From the NCBI GenBank assembly GCA_025352795.1, contig JANXSF010000058.1, positions 1 through 37,905 on the forward strand: a stretch of 37,905 nucleotides of DNA. Reading direction: 5' to 3'. The notes below the pieces were generated by a model that had not been told where the DNA came from, did no database searches, and was given only the letters and a program-made list of their open reading frames with translations. The stretch is from Acidobacteriota bacterium (lineage in GTDB: Bacteria > Acidobacteriota > Terriglobia > Bryobacterales > Bryobacteraceae). The position numbers and the translations under genes were made by a program. Every line of letters starts with the position of its first letter. Position 1 is the stretch's first letter. Of this stretch, positions 14,458 to 22,374 are shown one piece after another.

Positions 14458-16392
14458 ATGGGGACTGAGCGAATGAGTCAAAATTCCACAGTACGGAACA
14501 TTTGGGTTACATTGGCACTTCTCGGCTTTTTCGAGAGTGCTGCTGTGGCGCAATTGTCGTGGACAGCAGATTGGCGACGGATAGGGAATTCAGCAGTCGA
14601 TTTTTCTTTATCAGGACTAGCATCTGGTGCCGTGGACCGCGTATGGTTCGATTCCGAAGGGGCCCGTATTTTTGCGCGCACACCATCTGGGGCGGTGTAT
14701 TCCACTGACGATTTGGAAGGCTGGCAATTGGCGAAAAATGTTGCGGCACCGGTTGCCGATGCCAGTTCCAATGCCAAACGGATTCCTAGTGGGGCGCGGT
14801 TGGTGCGGACGCAATTTCGAAACTCGCCTAAAAGCTATGCTGCCGGAAGCCATGTCTGGCGCAGCGAAAATGGCGGCGATGGTTGGGAAAACATAACTTC
14901 CTACAAAGGCCAATCCATTTTGGGCGGGGATATTTTAGATCTGGTGATTTCGCCTAAAGATGAGGACGAAATAGTGGTGGGCACTACCACGGGAATCTGG
15001 CGTTCGGTGGACGCAGGCAAAACGTGGCTTAGTCTCAACGGTAGTCTGCCCAACTTGCCTATTCGACGAATTCTCACAACTCCTGGTGGAACGCGCGGGA
15101 TGCGCTTGGAACTCGGATCCACGGCAGATGGTTTTTCAGCAGAGTGGCGTCCTGGTGAAAAGCTGAGTTGGCGACCGCTGGCTGCGTTCGATGTCCAACG
15201 CAAGGAAGAATTGGCGTTACGCAAAGTGGTTGAGCAAAAGCTTGGAATCGTCAATACGGTGCAGACTGCGGGGGATCTTGTGTACGCAGGCACGAAGGAC
15301 GGAAGGCTGTTTGTCTCTTTGAATCGAGGAATTGATTGGTTGCCGCCGCAAGCGACAGGGGTGGGAGCGGTGGAGGCTATCCAGATTGATTTGAAGGAAC
15401 CGCGCCGGGCAGTTGCTGTTTTGTCAGCTCGCGATGGTGCCACCAAAGGTGCCGTATGGCGAACCTGGACTGGCGGCATGTTCTGGGAAGAAATGACCGG
15501 AAATTTATTGGCCGCAGAGATTCGTGGCGTCGCCATAGATCCACCATCGGGGGCAGTTTACGTGGCCACCAGCAGCGGCGTGTATTTTACGTATGCCGAA
15601 CTGGGTGCGGCTGAACCGAACGCCGCAGCAAAAACCTGGACTCAGTTGGTCGGCAATTTGCCTGAACATCCTGTGCGTGACGTGAAATTAGATCCAGCGG
15701 GGAATCAGTTATATGTAGCGGTTGAAGGCTGGGGCGCTTACGGGACAATGGCCCCTCATCGCTTGCGTCAATTACGAGCGGTCAGCGCAGCAGATCAAAG
15801 CAGCCGCCCAGCAGCACCTGGATCACTGATCAGTATCATTGGCGCCAGTGTGGATCAAGCTTCCATTGGGGCTTTATCCAGCCCGGTGTTGGCCCGCTCG
15901 GCTGTGGAATCGCAAATTCAATTGCCATTTCAATTGACCGGAACAACGGTTGCGCTGCAACTGGAGACATCAAAGGGTCGAACTGAGATCGGGATGACGC
16001 TGGAGCCAACAGCACCGGCTATTTTCGTAGATCGCGATGGAACACCCATGCTATTAAATGCCGATTCTGGCGTCCTTTTGGACGTGATGCAACCAGCCAG
16101 AGCGGGCACCCGCATCCAAATTCTGGCCGCCGGATTAGGACGAGTTTCGCCCGATTGGCCTGCTGGAGTGGCCGCCCCGTTGCGTGCCCCACCCAAAGTG
16201 AATGCCCCTGTAAGAGTGTTTCTTGACCGCATCCCCCTGGAAGTGGCCCAAGCCACTTTAGCCCCTGGCATTGTGGGCTTCTATCTGGTTGAAGTGATTC
16301 TGCCCAATGTTGTGAACGCTGGTCCGGCTGAACTGTACCTGGAAACCGGAAGGGCGGAAAGCAACCGAGTTCGGGTCTACTTGGAACAGTAG
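14458..16392 (+). CDS. Secreted BNR/sortilin-like propeller with Solibacter-type C-terminal domain
   Basis: A 644-residue secreted protein. After a signal peptide (NIWVTLALLGFFESAAVAQ) come BNR/sortilin-like propeller repeats with Asp-box-like motifs: WRSENGGDGWENI, WRSVDAGKTWLSL, FVSLNRGIDWL, WRTWTGGMFWEEM. Residues 430-644 (PAAPGSLISIIGASV...GTRIQILAAGLGRV...VFLDRIPLEVAQATLAPGIVGFYLVEVILP) match the TIGR03437 domain first described in Solibacter, of unknown function and probably a cell-surface or secretion-related module. Such propellers bind proteins or glycans; no catalytic residues are evident. The ATG at 14458 gives the longest form; the ATG at 14473 gives a more typical signal peptide length. 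Neither has a strong ribosome site. Confidence 0.8.
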   Translation: MGTERMSQNSTVRNIWVTLALLGFFESAAVAQLSWTADWRRIGNSAVDFSLSGLASGAVDRVWFDSEGARIFARTPSGAVYSTDDLEGWQLAKNVAAPVADASSNAKRIPSGARLVRTQFRNSPKSYAAGSHVWRSENGGDGWENITSYKGQSILGGDILDLVISPKDEDEIVVGTTTGIWRSVDAGKTWLSLNGSLPNLPIRRILTTPGGTRGMRLELGSTADGFSAEWRPGEKLSWRPLAAFDVQRKEELALRKVVEQKLGIVNTVQTAGDLVYAGTKDGRLFVSLNRGIDWLPPQATGVGAVEAIQIDLKEPRRAVAVLSARDGATKGAVWRTWTGGMFWEEMTGNLLAAEIRGVAIDPPSGAVYVATSSGVYFTYAELGAAEPNAAAKTWTQLVGNLPEHPVRDVKLDPAGNQLYVAVEGWGAYGTMAPHRLRQLRAVSAADQSSRPAAPGSLISIIGASVDQASIGALSSPVLARSAVESQIQLPFQLTGTTVALQLETSKGRTEIGMTLEPTAPAIFVDRDGTPMLLNADSGVLLDVMQPARAGTRIQILAAGLGRVSPDWPAGVAAPLRAPPKVNAPVRVFLDRIPLEVAQATLAPGIVGFYLVEVILPNVVNAGPAELYLETGRAESNRVRVYLEQ

Positions 16393-16469
16393 TAGCCTAG
16401 TACCCTAATTTGGTTAGAATCAAATGTTGCCTTTGCCACGTCTGTTAATTTAAGGAGATACCTGTTTCA

Positions 16470-17003
16470 ATGAAGCATTTCATTCTTGTCCTTGGTTTGT
16501 GCCTGTCCTTATATGGTCAAAACAAAAAGGATGTGGAAAAGCTGGCTCCCTATTACCCCACCCCTGAGGTAATTGTGGAGAAAATGTTGCAGTTGGGCGA
16601 ATTGAAAAAAGGGGAGAAGATGTTTGATCTGGGCAGTGGCGATGGTCGAATTGTGATCATGGCCGCTGAAAAATCGGGTGCCCGTTCCACTGGCGTAGAG
16701 TTCGATAAAGACTTGTGGCTGCAAAGTTCAGAGCGCATTAAGCGTCTGAAGTTGGACAAGTTGGCAAATATCATCCACGGCGACATTATGGTGCAGGATT
16801 ACACAGAGGCCAACCTGATTACGGTGTACCTGCTTCCCGTATCGAACGACAAAGTGCGTCCACTTTTGGAAAAGCAGTTGAAGAAGGGTACGCGAATTGT
16901 TGCTCACGATTTTGAAATCGCCGGCTGGACCCCGGAAAAGACCCAACATATCGACGACGATGGCGAAGGCAGAAGTCATACTTTATACCTTTACCGCCGA
17001 TAG
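16470..17003 (+). CDS. Class I SAM-dependent methyltransferase-like protein with signal peptide
   Basis: The 177-residue product contains a class I methyltransferase core: motif I FDLGSGDGR (52-60), motif II GVEFDKD (75-81), HGDIM (103-107) and NLITVYLLP (115-123). YYPTPEVIVEKML before motif I is typical of a subgroup related to FAM173-type protein-lysine methyltransferases. It begins MKHFILVLGLCLSLYGQ, which looks like a cleavable Sec signal, yet SAM is cytosolic. A bacterial subfamily with such leaders is known to me, but its substrate is not. AAGGAG lies 12 bases before the ATG, a long spacing. It precedes the histidine kinase by 16 bases, so the two may be co-transcribed. Confidence 0.8.
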   Translation: MKHFILVLGLCLSLYGQNKKDVEKLAPYYPTPEVIVEKMLQLGELKKGEKMFDLGSGDGRIVIMAAEKSGARSTGVEFDKDLWLQSSERIKRLKLDKLANIIHGDIMVQDYTEANLITVYLLPVSNDKVRPLLEKQLKKGTRIVAHDFEIAGWTPEKTQHIDDDGEGRSHTLYLYRR

Positions 17004-17019
17004 ATTCGTTTAAGACTCA

Positions 17020-18198
17020 ATGACCACTCTGTCCAAACTGCCTGCTTCTCCGATGGGTGTAAAATTCCGGCAATGGCGATTCTGGCTTGCCATATGGCGA
17101 GTTATGCTGGCGGCGTTGTGCTTACTGGCCAGCCTCAGCGCAGATCCCAACCAGATTTCTAAAATTGCTCCCTGGCTTTGGGGACTTTATCTGATCTATG
17201 CCGTGGGTTCCATTTTCTTCAAGACCCTGGAACAAATCGGATTTCGCCAACTGGGACTTCTGGTAGACGTGGTGTTCCTTATTCTCTGCTTTAATATGCA
17301 GACGGAACACAGTGTGGGGTTGACCAGCCTGTTTTATCTGTACGTTTTAATGGCGGCAGCGTTGGAACATACATCGCGGGAAGTGGTGGTGGTTGTGGCC
17401 ATCGCTTGCGGATTTTTACTGCTGTTGAAGCCCGCCAATAATGTGGTGCTTTCACCGGCAATTTTGTTAAGCGGAACAGCCGTGATCATTGTTTCCATGC
17501 AGAAGAAATTATTGCAGGATCGCTTTAAGGCTGCCACTTTGCAAGCCCAAATGTCGCGAGGGGAAGCCGTGCATGCCCGCGAAGCCGAACGACAGCGAAT
17601 TGCGGCAGATTTCCATGATGGTCCACTGCAAAGTTTCGTCGGTATCCAAATGCGTTTGGAAGTAGTGCGCAAAATGCTGGAGCGTGACCCGCGCATGGCT
17701 ACTGAAGAACTGAAACAGTTGCAGGAACTTACTAAATCGCAATCGGCAGAACTGCGGTCCTGGGTGCGCAGTATGCGTCCGGTTGAAATTGATGGTGCAG
17801 GGCTTGCTCCCTCGATTCGGAAATTAGTAGAAAGCTTCGAAAAGGAAAGCGGCATTTCGACAACCATGCTGGGAGTCACCGCAGATGCAGCCCCCGATCC
17901 GCAAACTGCCCGGGAAATCCTGCAAATTGTTCGCGAAGCTTTGCACAATGTTCAGAAGCACTCCAAGGCTTCGAGAGTCACTGTGGCCATTGGCAAACAG
18001 GACGGGTTCTTCGAATTGTCAGTAGCTGACGACGGTACTGGATTCCCTTTTGCTGGCACTTATTCGCTGGAAGAATTGGAACTGCTGCGGCTAGGTCCGG
18101 TTTCCATTCGCCGCCGTGTTCGCGGATTGAATGGGGAAATGCTGCTGGAATCGCAACCAGGCAAGGGTTCTGGGGTGCGCGTGCGGGTCCCATTATAA
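17020..18198 (+). CDS. Membrane sensor histidine kinase, NarL-type (HisKA_3)
   Basis: A 392-residue sensor kinase. Residues 20-160 hold five or six membrane segments with little periplasmic exposure, so it probably senses something in or near the membrane. A coiled linker (KLLQDRFKAATLQAQMSRGEAVHAREAERQ) leads to the HisKA_3 dimerisation helix with the phosphoacceptor in DFHDGPLQSF (His199). The HATPase_c domain shows the N-box REALHNVQKHSKA (Asn310) and the G1 box VADDGTGF (337-342), and ends GKGSGVRVRVPL. NarL-type response regulators are usually adjacent, but none lies in this window, so it is an orphan here. The ATG at 17020 has no clear ribosome site. Confidence 0.93.
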   Translation: MTTLSKLPASPMGVKFRQWRFWLAIWRVMLAALCLLASLSADPNQISKIAPWLWGLYLIYAVGSIFFKTLEQIGFRQLGLLVDVVFLILCFNMQTEHSVGLTSLFYLYVLMAAALEHTSREVVVVVAIACGFLLLLKPANNVVLSPAILLSGTAVIIVSMQKKLLQDRFKAATLQAQMSRGEAVHAREAERQRIAADFHDGPLQSFVGIQMRLEVVRKMLERDPRMATEELKQLQELTKSQSAELRSWVRSMRPVEIDGAGLAPSIRKLVESFEKESGISTTMLGVTADAAPDPQTAREILQIVREALHNVQKHSKASRVTVAIGKQDGFFELSVADDGTGFPFAGTYSLEELELLRLGPVSIRRRVRGLNGEMLLESQPGKGSGVRVRVPL

Positions 18199-18218
18199 AA
18201 GCCCAGTAGAGGCCCCTT

Positions 18219-19226
18219 TTGCAAACAACTCAGTTTCGCCTACTCTGCGCATCCTTGCTGCTGGTACTTTTAACTGGCTGCGTTCCTTATTCTGATTTCA
18301 CTCTGCCCAAACAACCAGGCGGTGCGCTGCCCAAGTGGACCCTCAACCTGTCTGCAAATCCTGTAATGGCCCGCGGAAAGTCTGGTGATTTCGACTCCAT
18401 TGACGCGCTGAATCCGTCTGTTATTCGTCGTGGGGCTACACTGTGGAACCTCTATTCGGGGTACGACGGAAAAACCTGGCATACCGGTTTGGCCACATCT
18501 TCCGATGGTGCTGTATGGGAAAAGAAGGGCAAGGTTCTCTCACCCGATCCGTCCACTTGGGAAGGTGATTACATTGCGGCCAACGGCTCGCTCATCGAAC
18601 AGAATGGCCAGTTGCTCTATTTTTATCAGGGTGGACGGGTTCCAAGCATTGGGTTGGCTCGCTCCGCAGATGGCCTGCATTGGACGAAAGAGCCTGCGCC
18701 TGTGTTGCCTGCGGGTCCGCACGGTAGCTGGGATGAGCGTGGCGTGGCTGATCCCTATGCGCTCCTAGTTGACGGCACCTTGTATCTTTATTTCTTAGGG
18801 CAGGATCGAGCACGGCGGCAGCGCCTGGGTGTCGCAATTTCGCAGGATGGAGGGCTCCATTGGAAGAAGCTACGAGCGAATCCCATTCTGGATCTGGGCG
18901 AAGCTGTTGCTTTCGATGAGCAAGGTTTGGGCGAGCCTGCGGTTTGGGTATCGCGCGGCTACTATTGGATGCTGTACACGGGTCGAGATAAGTCGGAGCA
19001 TCGGCGCATGGGATTGGCCTATTCGCTGGATGGCGTGCATTGGTCTCGGACGGCGGGCAATCCTTTTACAGGCGGGGCCGATTGGAATCGCGATGTGGTT
19101 TGCGATGCAACTGTTTTGTTGGAAGAGGGCAAAATTCGGGTGTGGTACGGCGGTGGAAATCGACCACTGCCTGCGGAATGGTTGAATGGGCAGATCGGCA
19201 GCGCGGTGCTGGAGGGGGACTGGTGA
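18219..19226 (+). CDS. Lipoprotein with GH43/GH32-like five-bladed propeller
   Basis: A 335-residue protein with a lipoprotein signal (LLLVLLTGC, lipidated Cys21). The body consists of repeated blades with the pattern G-x-A-x-S-x-D-G-x-x-W: LATSSDGAVWEKKG, LARSADGLHWTKEP, VAISQDGGLHWKKL, LAYSLDGVHWSRT. This is characteristic of the beta-fructosidase/GH43-like superfamily of glycoside hydrolases and related sugar-binding propellers. Acidic residues in DSIDALNPSV, WDERGVADPY and GLGEPAVW stand near the usual catalytic positions. An outer-surface glycosidase or glycan-binding role is the best inference. The start is TTG at 18219, with GAGG seven bases upstream. The stop codon lies in the loop of a terminator. 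Confidence 0.75.
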   Translation: MQTTQFRLLCASLLLVLLTGCVPYSDFTLPKQPGGALPKWTLNLSANPVMARGKSGDFDSIDALNPSVIRRGATLWNLYSGYDGKTWHTGLATSSDGAVWEKKGKVLSPDPSTWEGDYIAANGSLIEQNGQLLYFYQGGRVPSIGLARSADGLHWTKEPAPVLPAGPHGSWDERGVADPYALLVDGTLYLYFLGQDRARRQRLGVAISQDGGLHWKKLRANPILDLGEAVAFDEQGLGEPAVWVSRGYYWMLYTGRDKSEHRRMGLAYSLDGVHWSRTAGNPFTGGADWNRDVVCDATVLLEEGKIRVWYGGGNRPLPAEWLNGQIGSAVLEGDW

Positions 19227-19241
19227 AACTGTCCCCCTTTT
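19214..19241 (+). terminator. Rho-independent terminator overlapping the stop codon
   Basis: GGGGGAC (19214-19220) pairs perfectly with GTCCCCC (19231-19237) across a 10-base loop containing the lipoprotein stop codon (19224-19226). TTTTATTT follows. It ends the + strand transcript ahead of the convergent repeat-protein gene. Confidence 0.75.
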
Positions 19242-19254
19242 ATTTCTGTTGAAC

Positions 19255-20391
19255 TCAACCCGCCGTGTTGAATTTTGCGGGACGAACCTGTTTCGCATTG
19301 GGATCGTTTTGAAGTCGGACTGCCTGCTCCACCCATTCTTCGCGGCGGGTGCGGTTGGGAACTGTTTCCAGTTTGTCCTGAAATTTCTCCACCTCTTTAT
19401 CGCCCCATTTTGCGATCTGGCGGAAATAGTGGATACCAATCTCATGCAAACGCTTTGCCAGAACGGGATCAATTCCCCAAATTAATTCCAGGTCATCGGG
19501 TTTTCGTTGTTGGGGAGCCCCGTTTGACTTTGGGCTTGAGTGCTACCGCTTTACGCTCCACCACAATACGTTCGCGAGATTTGCCAAGCAACGCTTCCAG
19601 CCGACTGATCTCGCGGGTCCGCAGTGAAACTTCATCGGCTAAATTTGAGTTTAAGCTGGCGATTAAGCGATCTTTTTCTGCCAGCATCGCCTCCACTTCG
19701 CGGGCTCGCAGATAGCCAGTAAGATCGTTCAATTTCGTGCGACGTGCATAATCAGAAAAATCAGGGAGCTTGGGTAGTTCCGATTTGAGTGCATATGGAT
19801 TGAGATCGGGAAGGGTGGGGATCTCTGATTTCATTGCGAATCGGCTGAGGTCGGGCAGCTTGGGTAGTTCGGTTTTAAGGGCGAAGCCACTGAGGTCGGG
19901 AAGCTTTCGGAGGTCGGTCTTGTAGGCGAAACAGGAAAAGTCTGGCTGCTTGGTAATTCGCTTTTGAGTGCAAATCCAATAAGATCGGGTAACGTCGGAA
20001 TTTCGGTCTTGTGCGCGAAACCTGATAAGTTAGGCAACTTCGACAACTCGGTTTTAAGAGCAAAGCCACTAAGATCAGGGAGCTTCGGGATGTCTGTCTT
20101 ATAAGCAAAGCCCGATAAATCAGGCAACTTCGGCAACTCGGTTTTAAGGGCAAAACCACTAAGATCAGGGAGCTTCTGGATCTCCGTCTTATACGCGAAT
20201 CCAGATAAATCAGGCAACTCAGTTTTAAGTGCGAAGCTACTCAAATCAGGGAACTTCAAAATGTCCGTCTTGTGTGCAAAACAGGACAAGTCAGGCAAGT
20301 TAGGGACATCCGATTTAAGAGCATGAAGTTTGAAATCTGGCAGTGCTGGCAAATCCGTTTTTCGCGCATAAACACTCAGATCCGTTCTCAT
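19255..20391 (-). pseudogene. 15-residue-repeat / coiled-coil / HhH protein, broken by two frameshifts
   Basis: From the ATG at 20389-20391 the frame gives tandem 15-residue units of consensus T-[DE]-[LI]-P-K-L-P-D-L-S-G-F-A-x-K. One missing base near 19950-19960 throws it off. The repeats resume in a second frame (from about 19950 to 19530; FALKTELPKLPDLS), giving roughly 15 units in all. A coiled-coil segment follows (REVEAMLAEKDRLIASLNSN). One extra base in a GGGG run near 19527-19530 then restores the first frame, which continues KPDDLELIWGIDPVLAKRLHEIGIHYFRQIA...REEWVEQAVRL to a TGA at 19255-19257. That last part is a helix-hairpin-helix domain of the DUF4332-like type often found at the end of coiled-coil proteins. 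Two indels could be real decay or read errors. Confidence 0.7.
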
Positions 20392-20490
20392 GGACGAAAA
20401 CAAGGCGGATTATCTACAGCGAAAGATTAGTTTTTGCAAAGTGCAGATCAGGACAAGCAGGCTGATGATCCAAGCCTGCTTCCCTCCCAG

Positions 20491-22344
20491 TTACAAACCT
20501 GACCGTGACCGGATAATTTCCGACAACACATCCGTCTTCGCTTCATCGCGTTCCAGATACGGATACCGTTCCCCACCCGAATAAACCACCCGATGCGTGG
20601 TGAAGTATTCTCCATCGCTCACCAGCAATTCAATCGGCTCAATGGATCCTTTGGAGGCCTTGATGGCTGATCGCAGCACCTTCGCAGTATACTTCCGCCC
20701 GTTCACCGCAATTAATTTGGCCGATGCGGAAAGGCCTGCCTTGCCTGCTGGTGATCCGCTAATCACATCACTGATTGTCCCGTCTTCCTTCAAGTTCAAC
20801 CCCAAGGAAAACCGCACATCCACTGACTTCCGCTGTTCCTCAAACGTCTTCTGACGGTCGGGAATCGCTTCTTTGAAAACCAGTTTCCATCCGGCCAGCT
20901 CAACCGCCGCGAGTGGTGCCCTTGATGCTACTTGATAGATTCTGTCATTGAAAAACTTGCGCCAATTATAAGCATGCACTTGACCTAACGACGCGATCAC
21001 GTCGTCCAGCGTATAGGTCTTCACTTCCGGGCCGCCACTCTTGCCGCCATGAAACGCCCGGCAGAAGTCATCCAGCGTCTTCTTGCCGCTGCTCATCTGT
21101 CGGATGCGCACATCTGCTTCAAGCCAAATCAGCGCCCCTTCCGGATAAAAATCAGTACCACGTCGCAGATTTTCCTGATCGCCACGCGCTGCATACAGCA
21201 ACTGTGCGGCAACCGCCGTATCGGCCAAGGGACGCCATTGTCGCCCTGATGATAAATCCAATTGGGCAATGTCCGTTGCCACAATCTGGCGAAAGTCATT
21301 GGCTGTAATCAGCCCGCTGCGAGGCGTTAAAATGTTGCCCAGGTATTGCGTCAAGCCTTCATAAACCCACAACAATTCCCCTTGCATGGGCTGCTGATAA
21401 TCGGTGGTTGCCAAGCCCGCTGGCCGACGATACTTTCCATTCCAGGAGTGCGACATTTCATGTGGCAGTAACCCGGCAGAGACGCGCAACGCATCGGGAT
21501 CTGTCTGCGATGCCTCAGGCAAACGGTTATCACTTGATTCATGATGCTCCAATCCGAAATGCGCCACATGGTCAGATAGCGTCAGCAAAAAATGATACGA
21601 ACCGTAATGTCTGGCACCAAACAGCACACCAGTTTCCGCCACCAGTTTGCGATAGGAAGCAACCAGTGAATCGGGCAGCAAGGTGGCTTCACGGCTGTCT
21701 GCCGATACATGCAAATAGTGAGGTGGAGTGCCTCCCGGTGACAAATCGAAGGTCGTGAAATACCGTCCTGAGATTACTGGCGAATCCACCAGCGCTGTAG
21801 CCGATGCGGGTTTGAATTCCACGCTGTCCCCGGACTCACGCTCAATCTTTAACGCAGTGCCGTACTTCCAACCTTTAGGTACTTTTAAGGATGCTTGCAC
21901 TTGCACCTCATCAGTCTTCTTGCCTTCGGGGTACAACAGAACTTGATTCCAACTCAACAGCGCCAGTTCAGTAGTGGTGGATGATCCAGAACTAAATCCG
22001 CCCGTTTCTGGCGGAGCAATAAAATCGTAAGCAAGGTCAATGGAAGTGGCCCCGGCAGGTACATCCACAATGATGGTGTACATCTCAATTGGGTCGCGAC
22101 GCCAGCCTACCTGCTTCCCTGCTGAAGTGATCCGCAGATTCACCAAGTCCGTTACTGGGCCTGTGGGCGCATGCTCGCCGGGAATCCACTTTGGATAAGC
22201 CAGACGTAGAGGACCGCCAGTTGCGGGAATGGAAAGTTGTGCATGGAGAATGCGTCGAGGAGCGTCCGTTGCGTCCACCTGAAGACGCATTGGAGTTTGT
22301 GCAAAGACCACCGAAGTGAATGCAAGAAACAAAAAACGAGTCAT
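20491..22344 (-). CDS. M61-family glycyl aminopeptidase-like protease with PDZ domain
   Basis: A 617-residue secreted protease counted from the ATG at 22342-22344. That start puts a signal peptide (MTRFLFLAFTSVVFAQ) at the N-terminus and has GGAAG upstream; 45 extra codons further up look non-coding. Residues 20-200 form the M61 N-terminal beta domain. The catalytic domain shows GLEHHESS (264-271), the zinc motif HEMSH (295-299) and the third ligand in WVYEGLTQYLG (Glu329). A PDZ domain (about 490-590; FSLGLNLKEDGTISDVISGSPAGKAGLSASAKLIAVNGR) follows, as in the family. It should trim peptides with N-terminal Gly or Ala in the periplasm. Divergent from the gene at 22375 with only 30 bases between starts. 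Confidence 0.92.
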   Translation of the reverse strand: MTRFLFLAFTSVVFAQTPMRLQVDATDAPRRILHAQLSIPATGGPLRLAYPKWIPGEHAPTGPVTDLVNLRITSAGKQVGWRRDPIEMYTIIVDVPAGATSIDLAYDFIAPPETGGFSSGSSTTTELALLSWNQVLLYPEGKKTDEVQVQASLKVPKGWKYGTALKIERESGDSVEFKPASATALVDSPVISGRYFTTFDLSPGGTPPHYLHVSADSREATLLPDSLVASYRKLVAETGVLFGARHYGSYHFLLTLSDHVAHFGLEHHESSDNRLPEASQTDPDALRVSAGLLPHEMSHSWNGKYRRPAGLATTDYQQPMQGELLWVYEGLTQYLGNILTPRSGLITANDFRQIVATDIAQLDLSSGRQWRPLADTAVAAQLLYAARGDQENLRRGTDFYPEGALIWLEADVRIRQMSSGKKTLDDFCRAFHGGKSGGPEVKTYTLDDVIASLGQVHAYNWRKFFNDRIYQVASRAPLAAVELAGWKLVFKEAIPDRQKTFEEQRKSVDVRFSLGLNLKEDGTISDVISGSPAGKAGLSASAKLIAVNGRKYTAKVLRSAIKASKGSIEPIELLVSDGEYFTTHRVVYSGGERYPYLERDEAKTDVLSEIIRSRSGL

Positions 22345-22374
22345 GTTTCTATTCTTCCATGCTATTAAGGAAGT

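Noticed and set aside
14901-15536. 211-codon open frame on the minus strand opposite the propeller gene
   Set aside because: It is Ser/Arg/Pro-rich with no recognisable motif, and lies wholly inside a gene with clear Asp-box repeats and a signal peptide on the other strand.
19531-19955. Programmed ribosomal frameshifting in the repeat-protein gene
   Set aside because: The two shifts are in opposite directions and I see no slippery heptamer with a downstream structure at either; simple indels explain them better.
19974-20391. The 15-residue repeats as a prophage tail fibre gene
   Set aside because: No other phage gene lies nearby, and the protein ends in a coiled coil and HhH domain rather than a fibre tip.
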